From contig DXEW01000028.1 in NCBI GenBank assembly GCA_019114755.1, positions 1 to 50,971 on the forward strand: a DNA stretch of 50,971 nucleotides, read 5' to 3'. The stretch comes from Candidatus Borkfalkia faecavium. Lineage in GTDB: Bacteria > Bacillota > Clostridia > Christensenellales > Borkfalkiaceae. Shown one piece after another: positions 28,355 through 36,037 of this stretch (the first letter of the stretch is position 1; each line of letters opens with the position of its first letter). The notes beneath the pieces are model-generated. The model was not told the origin of the DNA, made no database searches, and saw only the letters and a program-made list of their open reading frames with translations. The translations under genes were made by a program, and so were the position numbers.

Positions 28355-28404
28355 GGTTCTTTGCCCAAAAAACCGCGCCGAATTTTGTCCTGTTTTACAA
28401 AAAA

Positions 28405-28785
28405 TCAGCTGCGCTTGCTTTTGGGGCGGAAGACGAGCGCCGCCAAAAAGGCGAACAGCACCGCCGCCGTGACGCCGCCGCTCGCCGCCGACAGCGCCCC
28501 CGTCAGCGCCCCGAAGATGCCCCGCTCCGCCCCGCGCATCGCCCCGCGCGCCAGCAAATAGCCGAAGCCGCAGATGGGCACCGTGGCGCCCGCGCCCGCG
28601 AACTCGACCGCATAGCCGTACAGCCCCAGCCCTTCGAGGGCGACGCCCGCCAGCATGAACAGGACGAGGATCTTGCCCGAGGTGAGCTTGGTGCAGTTGA
28701 TGAGCACCTGCGCCGCCGTGCAGATGGCGCCGCCCACGGCGAACGCCTTGGCAAATTGCAGCAAAATATCCAGATATGCGGCCAT
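28405..28785 (-). CDS. spoVAE: stage V sporulation protein AE
   Basis: Small membrane protein (126 aa, ~4 helices) of the SpoVA channel that moves dipicolinic acid into and out of spores across the inner spore membrane. Family features are AFAVGGAICTAAQVLINCTKL, then LVLFMLAGVALEGLGLYG and the GATVPICGFGYLLARGA loop, followed by a final hydrophobic segment. The start ATG follows GGGGGAA, immediately after the spoVAD stop, so it is translated from the same message. SpoVAC, normally the first gene, is not found upstream. Confidence 0.9.
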   Translation of the reverse strand: MAAYLDILLQFAKAFAVGGAICTAAQVLINCTKLTSGKILVLFMLAGVALEGLGLYGYAVEFAGAGATVPICGFGYLLARGAMRGAERGIFGALTGALSAASGGVTAAVLFAFLAALVFRPKSKRS

Positions 28786-29838
28786 CTATTCCCCCTTTGA
28801 AGCGCGATATATGTGTGGCATAGTACTGTGCAAACCGCCGATTTCCGCCTCTATGGCGACGGCATGGGCGATACAGGGGATGGTTTCCCCCTGCCCGGAC
28901 GACACGGTGGAGAGCAGCGCGCCCGTCGCCGCCAAAAGCACGCGGCGGATATCCCCCCGCAGCAGATGCTCGTAAATATACGAGCAGAACACCGCGGCGC
29001 TGCATCCCGCGCCGCTGCCGCCCTGAAATTCGTCTTCCACCACGCGGTAGACGATCTCGCCGCAGTCGACGTGGTTGGCGGAGATGTCGGCGCCACGCTC
29101 GCGCACCAGTTCCTTCAAAAGCCTGCTGCCCAATGCGCCCAGATCGCCCGTCAAAATGAGGTCGTAATAGTCCGGCTCCCTGCCCGTATCGGCGAGGTGG
29201 CGCAGGATGGTGTCCGCCGCGGCGGGCGCCATCGCCGCGCCCATGTTGTTGACGTCGGAGACGCCGTAGTCCACCACCTTCCCCACCGTGCCGCAGGTGA
29301 GGGCGGGACCTTCCCCTTCCGCCGCCAGCAGCACGCTGCCCGCGCCCGTCACCGTCCACTGCGACTGCGGCGGGCGGGTGTTGCCCAGCTCCAGCGGGTA
29401 GCGGTACTGCCGTTCGGCGGAAGAAAAATGACTGCCCGTGGCGCAGGCGACGCGCCTCGCGTATCCGCCGTCCACCAGCACCCCGCCGAGGAGCAGCGCC
29501 TCGCTGAGGGTGGAACAGGCGCTGTACACGCCGAGGAAGGGAATGCCCGTCTCGCGCGCGGCAAAGCCCGCCGAGATGATCTGATTGAGAAGATCGCCCG
29601 ACAGCACGGCGTCCACCTGCTCTTTTTGCAGCCCCGCCTTGGCGATGCTCGCTTCTAAGGCGTACAGCAGCATCTTGCGCTCCGCCCGCTCGAAGGTCTG
29701 TTCGCCGAAGGTGTCGTCCGAGAGCGCCTTGTCGACGAATTTGCCGATGACGCCCGCGCACTCCTTCGGCCCGGCGATGCTGCCTGTAGCTATCAGCCGC
29801 GGCGCGTTTTTGAAAAATACCGTATGCCCCTGCTGCAC
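28786..29838 (-). CDS. spoVAD: stage V sporulation protein AD
   Basis: Thiolase-like soluble subunit of the SpoVA dipicolinate transporter, 350 aa. It matches the family throughout: VFFKNAPRLIATGSIAGPKE, DDTFGEQTFERAERKML, FLGVYSACSTLSEALLLG, DVNNMGAAMAPAAADT, YDLILTGDLGALGS and LLSTVSSGQGETIPCIAHAV. SpoVAD normally ends just after this last motif. Here about 20 more residues (AEIGGLHSTMPHIYRASKGE) follow, part of them encoded by a dispersed repeat element at 28808-28834. The start is GTG, six bases after GGAGG. No spoVAC lies upstream; a repeat-filled gap begins instead. Confidence 0.93.
   Translation of the reverse strand: MQQGHTVFFKNAPRLIATGSIAGPKECAGVIGKFVDKALSDDTFGEQTFERAERKMLLYALEASIAKAGLQKEQVDAVLSGDLLNQIISAGFAARETGIPFLGVYSACSTLSEALLLGGVLVDGGYARRVACATGSHFSSAERQYRYPLELGNTRPPQSQWTVTGAGSVLLAAEGEGPALTCGTVGKVVDYGVSDVNNMGAAMAPAAADTILRHLADTGREPDYYDLILTGDLGALGSRLLKELVRERGADISANHVDCGEIVYRVVEDEFQGGSGAGCSAAVFCSYIYEHLLRGDIRRVLLAATGALLSTVSSGQGETIPCIAHAVAIEAEIGGLHSTMPHIYRASKGE
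28808..28834 (-). repeat. dispersed double-dyad element, copy 6
   Basis: Minus strand TTTGCACAGTACTATGCC then ACACATATA (second dyad eroded). It lies inside the spoVAD coding end, supplying STMPHI. Confidence 0.7.
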
Positions 29839-29975
29839 GGCACACCTCCCCTGCGGGCCGCCGCCCGCCTTTTGTTAGTCTGCGCGGCGCGGAGGAGATT
29901 TATCCATGAAAAAGCGCCCCTTTGCCAAGAGGTGCGGCGCCCCCCTTCGGAGGGAAAGGCGAGCGGAAACGCGAA

Positions 29976-29996
29976 CCGCGCAGTCGAACGGGTCTC
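29976..29996 (-). repeat. 21-bp dispersed repeat, copy 1 (reverse)
   Basis: Reverse complement of GAGACCCGTTCGACTGCGCG followed by G; identical copies at 30504-30524 and 49497-49517. It marks one edge of the 30-kb repeat block. Confidence 0.7.
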
Positions 29997-30000
29997 ATCT

Positions 30001-30036
30001 AAATGTAAAATGTAAAATGTAAAATGTAGAATTGAG
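30001..30036 (+). repeat. AT-rich TGTAAAATGTAGAAT repeat
   Basis: Several TGTAAAA units ending in TGTAGAATTGAGGA; same family as 30250-30285, 30590-30620 and, reversed, 13679-13712. Confidence 0.65.
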
Positions 30037-30181
30037 GATATAATAAAAACATTTTCTCCTCCCTAAATTTACCATTCTATATTCTAAATTTACCGTTTCT
30101 TTTTGCCGTGTTCGGAACGGCTTTTGCGTTCAAGACAAGATCCCTCGACTAACGCTCGGGATGACAGGAAGTAAGCGAACA

Positions 30182-30231
30182 CCCCTCTTCCGTCACTTCG
30201 TGACACCTTCCCCCGAGGGGGAAGGCAAGAA
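30182..30231 (+). repeat. 50-bp direct repeat, copy 1
   Basis: CCCCTCTTCCGTCACTTCGT followed by a CCTTCCCC/GGGGAAGG stem. Two small hairpins (GTCAC/GTGAC and the C/G-rich one). Identical to 30353-30402. Confidence 0.75.
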
Positions 30232-30249
30232 TAGGCGCCCGCGCGCGGA

Positions 30250-30285
30250 AATATAAAATGTAGAATGTAAAATGTAGAATTGAGG
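30250..30285 (+). repeat. AT-rich TGTAAAATGTAGAAT repeat
   Basis: Second copy in this gap, again ending TGTAGAATTGAGGA. Confidence 0.65.
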
Positions 30286-30352
30286 ACGATTAAATAAATA
30301 CTCGCATAAGCAAAACCGCGTTTATTCGTGATGACATAAGAGTGACCGGGCG

Positions 30353-30402
30353 CCCCTCTTCCGTCACTTCGTGACACCTTCCCCCGAGGGGGAAGGCAAG
30401 AG
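30353..30402 (+). repeat. 50-bp direct repeat, copy 2
   Basis: Identical to 30182-30231, offset 171 bp. A related TGCCGTGTTCGG(A/G)ACGGC word precedes copy 1 (30103) and follows copy 2 (30404), so a larger unit has been shuffled or duplicated. Confidence 0.75.
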
Positions 30403-30503
30403 TGCCGTGTTCGGGACGGCTTTTTGCGTTCTGTACAAGATTTCTCCACTCGGCGGGCTTGCAGCCCTTCTCGGTCGAAATGACAAAGAAGGTCATTCAT
30501 TAA

Positions 30504-30524
30504 GAGACCCGTTCGACTGCGCGG
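30504..30524 (+). repeat. 21-bp dispersed repeat, copy 2
   Basis: GAGACCCGTTCGACTGCGCG followed by G. The preceding 30428-30486 segment repeats words of the 10625-10740 intergenic block. Confidence 0.7.
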
Positions 30525-30589
30525 CTCACGTCTCGTTCGCCGCTCCGCTCAGGGTGACAGGAGAGGGCACCCGCGCGCTCACGCGCAGA

Positions 30590-30620
30590 AATGTAAGGTG
30601 TAAAATGTAGAATGTAAAAT
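30590..30620 (+). repeat. AT-rich TGTAAAATGTAGAAT repeat
   Basis: Third copy in this gap. The whole 29839-30966 gap otherwise holds no credible gene. Confidence 0.6.
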
Positions 30621-30730
30621 TTTGGATAAAATAGAAATATTTTATTCTAAATAATACTCGCGCAAGCAAAATCACACTTTTGCGCCCGCGCACCCAATTT
30701 GCGCGGCAGCGCTCGTGCAGGAAAGGTGAA

Positions 30731-30909
30731 GCCGCGGCATTTTGATAAAGGCGTGCCCCCAAATATGCCGCGGCGAGGAAAACTCCGATTGCGCCGCGCT
30801 GTAAGCGCGGACAATGGGGTTTTCCTCAAATCACGAAATTTTGTTTCATCAGCTTGAAACAAAATTTGTGAGTAAAAATTTATGAGGGCGGAGCCGAAGC
30901 TCCGCCCTC
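30731..30909. other. array of four consecutive strong hairpins, candidate structured RNA
   Basis: Hairpin 0: GCCGCGGCAT (30731-30740) with ATGCCGCGGC (30765-30774). Hairpin I: GAGGAAAACTCC[G]ATTG (30775-30791) with CAATGGGGTTTTCCTC (30812-30827), capped by CCGCGC-TGTAA-GCGCGG. Hairpin II: AAATTTTGTTTCA (30836-30848) with TGAAACAAAATTT (30855-30867). Hairpin III: the GC-rich terminator stem at 30884-30909. They are contiguous with almost no unpaired bases between 0 and I. Either strand could be the RNA. A non-autonomous mobile element remnant is the main alternative. I know no Rfam family that fits. Confidence 0.5.
30884..30909 (-). terminator. UUCG-tetraloop terminator of the GH3 operon
   Basis: Minus strand GAGGGCGGAGC-TTCG-GCTCCGCCCTC followed by ATAAATTTTT: an 11-bp stem with the very stable UUCG loop, 58 bases past the stop at 30967. 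A T-rich run on the other side allows plus-strand use too. Confidence 0.8.
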
Positions 30910-30966
30910 TGCGGGAGTTTTTCTTTTTCGGCGGCACCAGCCGCGCTCCTTCTTTTTCGCCGTGCT

Positions 30967-31365
30967 TTACGCCTTTTTCTTGACCGCCGCGGCGACGACG
31001 GAGAGCACCGCGGCCGCGATGGTGCAGAGGAAAGTGAGGATGTAGGCAAAACTGAAGGTGTTGCCGTCCAGCCCCATGAACACGTTGACAATGTAGCCCG
31101 CCTGCGTCATGCCCCACGCCGCCAGGCTGAAAAAGTACAGCGCGAATGCGGCGATCTTGACAAGGCCGTTGGCGTAAAACAGGCCCACGAGGCTGCAGAG
31201 GACGGCGACGATGTACGGGACGTACACCAGCGCGGTGACGAAAGTATCCGTCATTTCAGACTTGTCGTCGCCGGAGAGGAAGTAACAGATGACGCCGATG
31301 ATGCCGAGCAGCGCCGCGACGGCATTGACGATATAGGATACGCTCTTGCGGTCGGTATTACTCAT
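30967..31365 (-). CDS. small four-helix membrane protein, unknown function
   Basis: A 132-aa protein: MSNTDRKSVSYIVNAVA then helices at about residues 8-28, 42-62, 66-88 and 100-125, ending in AVKKKA. Most residues are hydrophobic and small; I recognise no family. The start ATG follows GGAGGGAACGGCA and lies inside the 3' end of the GH3 gene (8-base overlap), so the two are translationally coupled. It probably acts with the membrane-anchored glycosidase, for example as an accessory or stabilising subunit; this is inference from coupling only. Confidence 0.72.
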   Translation of the reverse strand: MSNTDRKSVSYIVNAVAALLGIIGVICYFLSGDDKSEMTDTFVTALVYVPYIVAVLCSLVGLFYANGLVKIAAFALYFFSLAAWGMTQAGYIVNVFMGLDGNTFSFAYILTFLCTIAAAVLSVVAAAVKKKA

Positions 31366-34300
31366 TGCCGTTCCCTCCCTTCTGATATTTTTCGGGATGC
31401 TTCTTTTCATCCGCCGTGCGCACGACCACCCAGACGATGCCCGCCGCAGCGACGATGCAGGCGACGACGTCGAAGACGATGAGGCCTACCATCCAGGGCG
31501 ACATATCGTAGTAAGCGTACGAACCGGGGGCGATGCCGTTGTAGGCGGCGCTGTTGACGACGGTGTAGGCGATGTTCTTGATCGCCCTGCGCGCCGCCCA
31601 CTGCGCGGTGGCGGTGTCGAGGTCTGTGAGCGCCGTGGTGCGCATGCCCATCCACAGGTCGTTGCCGACGCGGTAGCCGCACTGCTGGCTCTTATTGGAG
31701 CCGCTGGTGAAGTCGGTGATGACAAAACCGCGGAAGCCCCATTCGTCGCGCAGCACGGTGGTCAGAAGCTCATAGCTGTTGCCGCTGAACTTAGGGCCGA
31801 CGAACATCATGGAAGTCATGTAGGCGCCTGTCGCCTTGAGGGTGACTTCTTTCTGGCCGCCCGTTTCGCCGTCGTACACCTTTTCGGTGAACTCTGCCTC
31901 TTTGGTGCAGATCTCGAAGGGACGGAAGTACAGTTCGCGCATGGACTGCTCGGTGGCGTACACGTGCGAGCTGCCGCGGGCGTGATCCATTTCGTTGAGG
32001 GCGAAGTGCTTGAGGTGCGCGAACAGGCCGTTCTGGCGGGCGCCGGAGACGATGGCGGTAGCGATCTTGCCCGAGAGCAGCGGGTCGGCGCTGTTGTACT
32101 CGAAGTTTCTGCCGCCGAATGCGGAGCGGTGGATGTTCAGCGCGGGGCCGTACCAGCCCTCGATGCTGTTGGTGAGGCCTTCCTGCCCGATGGCCAGGCC
32201 CATTTCATAGATGAGATCGACGTTGAAGGTCGCCGACTGGATGGGAGCGCAAGGCCATGCGCACGCCACCACGTGGCCGACGGTACCCGACCAGGTAGCG
32301 GTGAGGCCGAGCGGGCCGTCGTTGTCGCCCGTCTGCACCAGGCCGATGCATTCCAGCGGCTGGGTCATGTACAGGCCGTAGGTGATGACGGCGCTGATCG
32401 CGTCTTCATCGGTGAAGTCGAGCTGGTCGAGCAGATCGTCCCACATGGGATCGTTGTAATCGAGGCCGCGCAGGCTGGAGAGGGTCAGGCCGTTGTCGGC
32501 GCCGGATACGGGCTTTTCAGCTTCATACAGCAGCGCGTTCGGGTTGGCGGCGCCGGAGATGGGGTCGTTGAGGCTGTCGTACGGGGCATTCGCCTCCACG
32601 ATGTACGAGGGAGCTTCTTTATCCATTTCGGGAGCCTTGGGGAAGGTGCCGGCGAAGTCGCTGCGCGACATGACGGTCATATTCCCTTCGGAGATATAGC
32701 GGTTGACCTCGTCGAACTGGTTGACCGCTTCGATGCCGTCGGAAGGGCGCTTGCCGATGGCGGTGGCGTCGTGACGGGTGGAGCCTTCGGTGTAGGCGAG
32801 CGTTTCGTCTAGCGTGAAGGTGCCGCTCGTCCAGTCTTCATGGGCGTTTTTGCCCAGATGGACGACGTATTCGCCCTCTTCCAGCACATAGCCGCCGGAA
32901 GGGATGTAGTAGCCCGCGTCGTCATAGTTGGCAAAGTCTTCCGCGGGGATGGTGAGGGAGAACTCTTCGCTCTCGCCCGCCTCGACGGCGATCTTGTCGA
33001 AGCCGATGAGGCTCTTGGCAGATTTTTCGATCTTGCTGCCGTTCGGATAGTACGGCGCTTCCAGATACAGCTGCACGACCTCTTTGACCATGCGGGAGGA
33101 ATTATTGACGATCCTGCCGCTGACGATCAGGTTGCGGCCGGCAAAGCGGACTTCGTCCAGCTCCTGGCTGACCTTGTCGTTTTCATAATGCAGGCCGTAG
33201 CCGAAGGGGTAGACGACCTGTTCGTCGTAGTCGAAGCCGGCGTAGTTGCCCGCCGCCGCTTCGGCCGCCGCCGTTTCGTAATAGCGGTAATCGACGTAGA
33301 TGCCCTCTTCGTACTCGTAATAGGTGCCCGACTCGGTGTTGGAGAAGGTGCCGTTGGAGACGTTGGGCCAGGTGGGATCTTTGGTCTGATCGGCGATCCA
33401 GGTATTGACCAGGCGGCCGGAGGGGTTGACGTCGCCGACCAGCACTTCGGTCATGGCCTGGAAGCCCTTGGCGCCCGGGTTGCCCACCCAGAGGATGGCG
33501 TTGATGTCGTCGTCGTTTTCCAGCTCGGCGATCTCGACGATGTTGGAGAAGTTGCAGATGACGACGACGGAATCGCAGTTGGCCTTGGCGAATGCCAGCA
33601 TCTCGCGCTCGGTCTGCGTCAGCTGCATGGCGTAGTCCGCCTCGCCGTTGTCGTAGGGCTTGGACCACTGGTCGTCGCCCTCGAGGCCCAGCCTGCCGAT
33701 GAAGACGATGCCGACGGTGCCCTTGCAGGAGGCCTCGGTGCCGTCATAGACGGAGGGGTCGTACTCAAAGATGGTGTGCGTGCTGCTCGTGCCCGAAGGC
33801 TGGGCGCTAGAAGATGCGTTGAAGCCCTCTTCGCTCGAATTGAGGGTGAGGAGCGTCGCCGCCTTCATCTTCGCCTCGACTTCGGCATTGACGGCAAAGT
33901 TTGCGTCCAGCGCCTCTTCTGGGGTGACGACGTAGTCGAAGTTCATGCTCATGTTCGCAGAGCCCGCGCCGCCCCAGCAGGGGGAGATATAGCGGACGCC
34001 GAAAGGCGTCACCTCGCTGTTGCGGGCCAGCGGGAGCAGACCGTCGTTTTTGAGGAGGGTCACGCCCTCTTCCGTCACTTTCAGCGCCGTTTCTGCCGCC
34101 CAGTTGCGCGACTTCTCTTCGATCTCCGTGGGCGGATCCGCGTTTTCAAGCGTGCCCGCGTCGGGGTTGGGGAAGAGCGCCTCGTAATACTCGGCAGCCT
34201 CTTCGGAGACGTTCCCCGCATCCACCACATGCCGCTGCCCGCGGCCGAAGGCGAGGTCGAGCGCCGCCGAATAGGTGTTCGCGGCCATCGTCAGCACGAT

Positions 34301-34369
34301 CACCAACACCACGATGATGGCGACGATCGGCAGGACGATGACGCGGAACTTTTCGTTGCTCATTTTCAT
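31358..34369 (-). CDS. membrane-anchored, circularly permuted GH3 beta-glycosidase
   Basis: 1003 aa, glycoside hydrolase family 3 with inverted domain order. A TM helix (~8-29) comes first. Next is the GH3 alpha/beta-sandwich domain with the acid/base-type Glu230 in IGRLGLEGDD and NPGAKGFQAMTEVL/GDVNPSGRL. A fibronectin-III-like domain follows (~400-520; VVQLYLEAPY, GYVLEEGEYVVHLG). The TIM-barrel comes last: GDNDGPLGL (~681), GRNFEYNSADP, LKHFALNE (~787-794) and the nucleophile Asp886 in GFVITDFTSG. A second TM (~960-983) and a basic tail follow. Both ends are predicted cytoplasmic, so the enzyme faces outside. The permuted order is known from some rumen beta-glucosidases; the two anchors are unusual. 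Start ATG after AGGAG. Confidence 0.88.
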   Translation of the reverse strand: MKMSNEKFRVIVLPIVAIIVVLVIVLTMAANTYSAALDLAFGRGQRHVVDAGNVSEEAAEYYEALFPNPDAGTLENADPPTEIEEKSRNWAAETALKVTEEGVTLLKNDGLLPLARNSEVTPFGVRYISPCWGGAGSANMSMNFDYVVTPEEALDANFAVNAEVEAKMKAATLLTLNSSEEGFNASSSAQPSGTSSTHTIFEYDPSVYDGTEASCKGTVGIVFIGRLGLEGDDQWSKPYDNGEADYAMQLTQTEREMLAFAKANCDSVVVICNFSNIVEIAELENDDDINAILWVGNPGAKGFQAMTEVLVGDVNPSGRLVNTWIADQTKDPTWPNVSNGTFSNTESGTYYEYEEGIYVDYRYYETAAAEAAAGNYAGFDYDEQVVYPFGYGLHYENDKVSQELDEVRFAGRNLIVSGRIVNNSSRMVKEVVQLYLEAPYYPNGSKIEKSAKSLIGFDKIAVEAGESEEFSLTIPAEDFANYDDAGYYIPSGGYVLEEGEYVVHLGKNAHEDWTSGTFTLDETLAYTEGSTRHDATAIGKRPSDGIEAVNQFDEVNRYISEGNMTVMSRSDFAGTFPKAPEMDKEAPSYIVEANAPYDSLNDPISGAANPNALLYEAEKPVSGADNGLTLSSLRGLDYNDPMWDDLLDQLDFTDEDAISAVITYGLYMTQPLECIGLVQTGDNDGPLGLTATWSGTVGHVVACAWPCAPIQSATFNVDLIYEMGLAIGQEGLTNSIEGWYGPALNIHRSAFGGRNFEYNSADPLLSGKIATAIVSGARQNGLFAHLKHFALNEMDHARGSSHVYATEQSMRELYFRPFEICTKEAEFTEKVYDGETGGQKEVTLKATGAYMTSMMFVGPKFSGNSYELLTTVLRDEWGFRGFVITDFTSGSNKSQQCGYRVGNDLWMGMRTTALTDLDTATAQWAARRAIKNIAYTVVNSAAYNGIAPGSYAYYDMSPWMVGLIVFDVVACIVAAAGIVWVVVRTADEKKHPEKYQKGGNGNE

Positions 34370-34466
34370 TGCCTACACTCCTTTGATCTATATTTGCGCC
34401 CGGCAGAAGGCACCGCGGCCGCGCCCGGCCGCCTTGCCCCTGCGCCTTTGCGCATTCGGTGCCCAA

Positions 34467-34495
34467 AGTATAACCCGAAGCGGCGCAAATTACAA
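34467..34495 (-). promoter_or_regulatory. sigma-A promoter of the GH3 operon
   Basis: Minus strand TTGTAA (34495-34490), 17-base spacer, TATACT (34472-34467); leader ~90 nt. Confidence 0.65.
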
Positions 34496-34574
34496 GGGGT
34501 ACAGCATAAACTCGAAATCTGCAACGTAAACTTCAAAAAAACCGCCCCCGAAGGAGCGGAAAGGCGATTTTTGC

Positions 34575-34667
34575 GCGTGCTGCGGCGGGGCAGCAATGGC
34601 GGTTCTTGTGTGCGTGCTGCGGCGGGGCGGCAATGGCGGTTCTTGTGTGCGTGCTGCGGCAGGGCGG
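34575..34667 (+). repeat. 37-bp minisatellite, 2.5 copies
   Basis: Unit GCGTGCTGCGGCGGGGC, then GGCAATGGCGGTTCTTGTGT, at 34575-34611 and 34612-34648, with a partial third copy to 34667. It lies in the gap between the histidine kinase stop and the GH3 promoter. Confidence 0.8.
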
Positions 34668-34687
34668 AAAGAAAAACGGAGGCGGGC

Positions 34688-36031
34688 TCAGTTTTCCCCT
34701 TCCCGCGGCAGCGGAAAGATGATGTTGAGGTTGAAGACGTTGTTCTGCGCCTTGACGGACATCCGTCCGCCGTACTTTTCCACGATGTAGCGGATGCTCT
34801 TCAAGCCGTAGCCGTGGTTTTCGGCGTCCGTTTTGGTGGTGCGGGGAAGGCCGTCGGCGGAAACTTCTAATTGCCCTTCAAAATAGTTGTACACATGCAC
34901 GGTGATGAAGCCCTTCACCTGCCCTACCTGCACGCCGACGGTGCGCTTTTGCTCGTCTTGCAGGCGGCGCACGGCGGAAGCGGCGTTGTCGATGGCGTTG
35001 CCGAACAGGCTGTAGATCTCCGCCTCGTTCATAAAGCGCAGCAGGGTGCCGTCTGCCATGCAGTCGAGCGAGATGCCCTCGCTGCGGCAGGCGAGGCTCT
35101 TTTCACTGAGGATGATGTTGAGCGGGCCGTAGCCGGTATCGACGGCGGCGTCGTAGAGGGAGATGGCGTCGGACATTTCGGCGATGGCCGTCTCGTTGAT
35201 GAAGTTGGCGCGGCCGATGGTGCGGATCTGCTGCTTTAAGTCGTGGCACTTGATGTTCACCAGCTCCATCGAGCGCTTGCTCGCCTCGTACTGTTCGCGG
35301 GCGCGGCGCAGCGTTTCGTGCATGAAATTCAGCTCCGCCTCCATCCTGTTCCTGCGCAAAATACTGAACAGCGCGTAGACGATGAACAGGCAGCAGGCGG
35401 CGTTGTAGGCGTTGAACAGGACGATGAGGTCGCCGTCGGTGGTGCCGTAGACGACGGCGGCGTTGACGACTACGGAGAGGAGGATGGCAAAGCCGCTGAC
35501 GACGAACAGGGACAAACTCCGCAGGCGCAGGTCTTCTTTTTTGCGGATGCGCCTGGCGAAAAAGAGGTAGAACAGGTAGTAGGAAAGGTAGTAGATCACG
35601 AAGGAGAAGATGAAGCCGAACGCCTCGTTGACGGGCAGAAAATGCTGGGAGAGCACCTCTTCGGTGTAAATGCCGTAGACGTTGGCGTTGAGCCCCGAAA
35701 GCAGCAGCATGCAGTTGCTGACGCAGTAGCCGAAGTGCTGCACCGCGTAGGCGATGGCCATGCAGAAGAGCAGGCTGAGCGCCGACACCTTGAAGCAGAA
35801 AAAGCCGCAGGCGAGGGTGAGGGCGAACAGCAGCAGGAAGATGAGCGAGAGGCTGACGGGGCCTTGCGGCTCCCACGGGAACAGGGCGGCGCAGGCCAGG
35901 CAGAGGGCCGCCGACAGGCCCCAGCGCAGCCAGAAGAAGCTGCGGCGGCGCAGGCGGAAGGTGAACAGCGCTTCGGCGATGAGCAGCTGCACCATGAAGA
36001 TGACTTTGTAAAAGGCGAAATAACTGATCAT
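34688..36031 (-). CDS. GHKL-type sensor histidine kinase (AgrC/LytS-like)
   Basis: A 447-aa sensor with about six or seven N-terminal membrane helices (residues ~5-215), a coiled linker (MHETLRRAREQYEASKRSM), the phosphorylated-His motif IKCHDLKQQI (~265), and a HATPase_c_5 domain with NAIDNAASAV (N box) and ENHGYGLKSIRYIVEKYGG (G box). This layout is that of peptide- or small-molecule-sensing kinases paired with LytTR regulators. It starts 6 bases after the regulator's stop with only a weak ribosome site, so translation is probably coupled. No signal-peptide gene is visible next to it. Confidence 0.88.
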   Translation of the reverse strand: MISYFAFYKVIFMVQLLIAEALFTFRLRRRSFFWLRWGLSAALCLACAALFPWEPQGPVSLSLIFLLLFALTLACGFFCFKVSALSLLFCMAIAYAVQHFGYCVSNCMLLLSGLNANVYGIYTEEVLSQHFLPVNEAFGFIFSFVIYYLSYYLFYLFFARRIRKKEDLRLRSLSLFVVSGFAILLSVVVNAAVVYGTTDGDLIVLFNAYNAACCLFIVYALFSILRRNRMEAELNFMHETLRRAREQYEASKRSMELVNIKCHDLKQQIRTIGRANFINETAIAEMSDAISLYDAAVDTGYGPLNIILSEKSLACRSEGISLDCMADGTLLRFMNEAEIYSLFGNAIDNAASAVRRLQDEQKRTVGVQVGQVKGFITVHVYNYFEGQLEVSADGLPRTTKTDAENHGYGLKSIRYIVEKYGGRMSVKAQNNVFNLNIIFPLPREGEN

Positions 36032-36037
36032 GAGGGT

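Noticed and set aside
27776..29845. 689-codon minus-strand frame joining the NifX-like gene with the spoVA region
   Set aside because: Only the last 165 codons are family-like; the upstream part is a shifted-frame shadow of spoVAD and spoVAE, and a GGAGG plus ATG at 28273 marks the true start.
30182..30402. Possible CRISPR-like direct repeats
   Set aside because: Only two copies, 50 bp long, spaced by 121 bp, with unrelated repeats between and no cas genes in the window.
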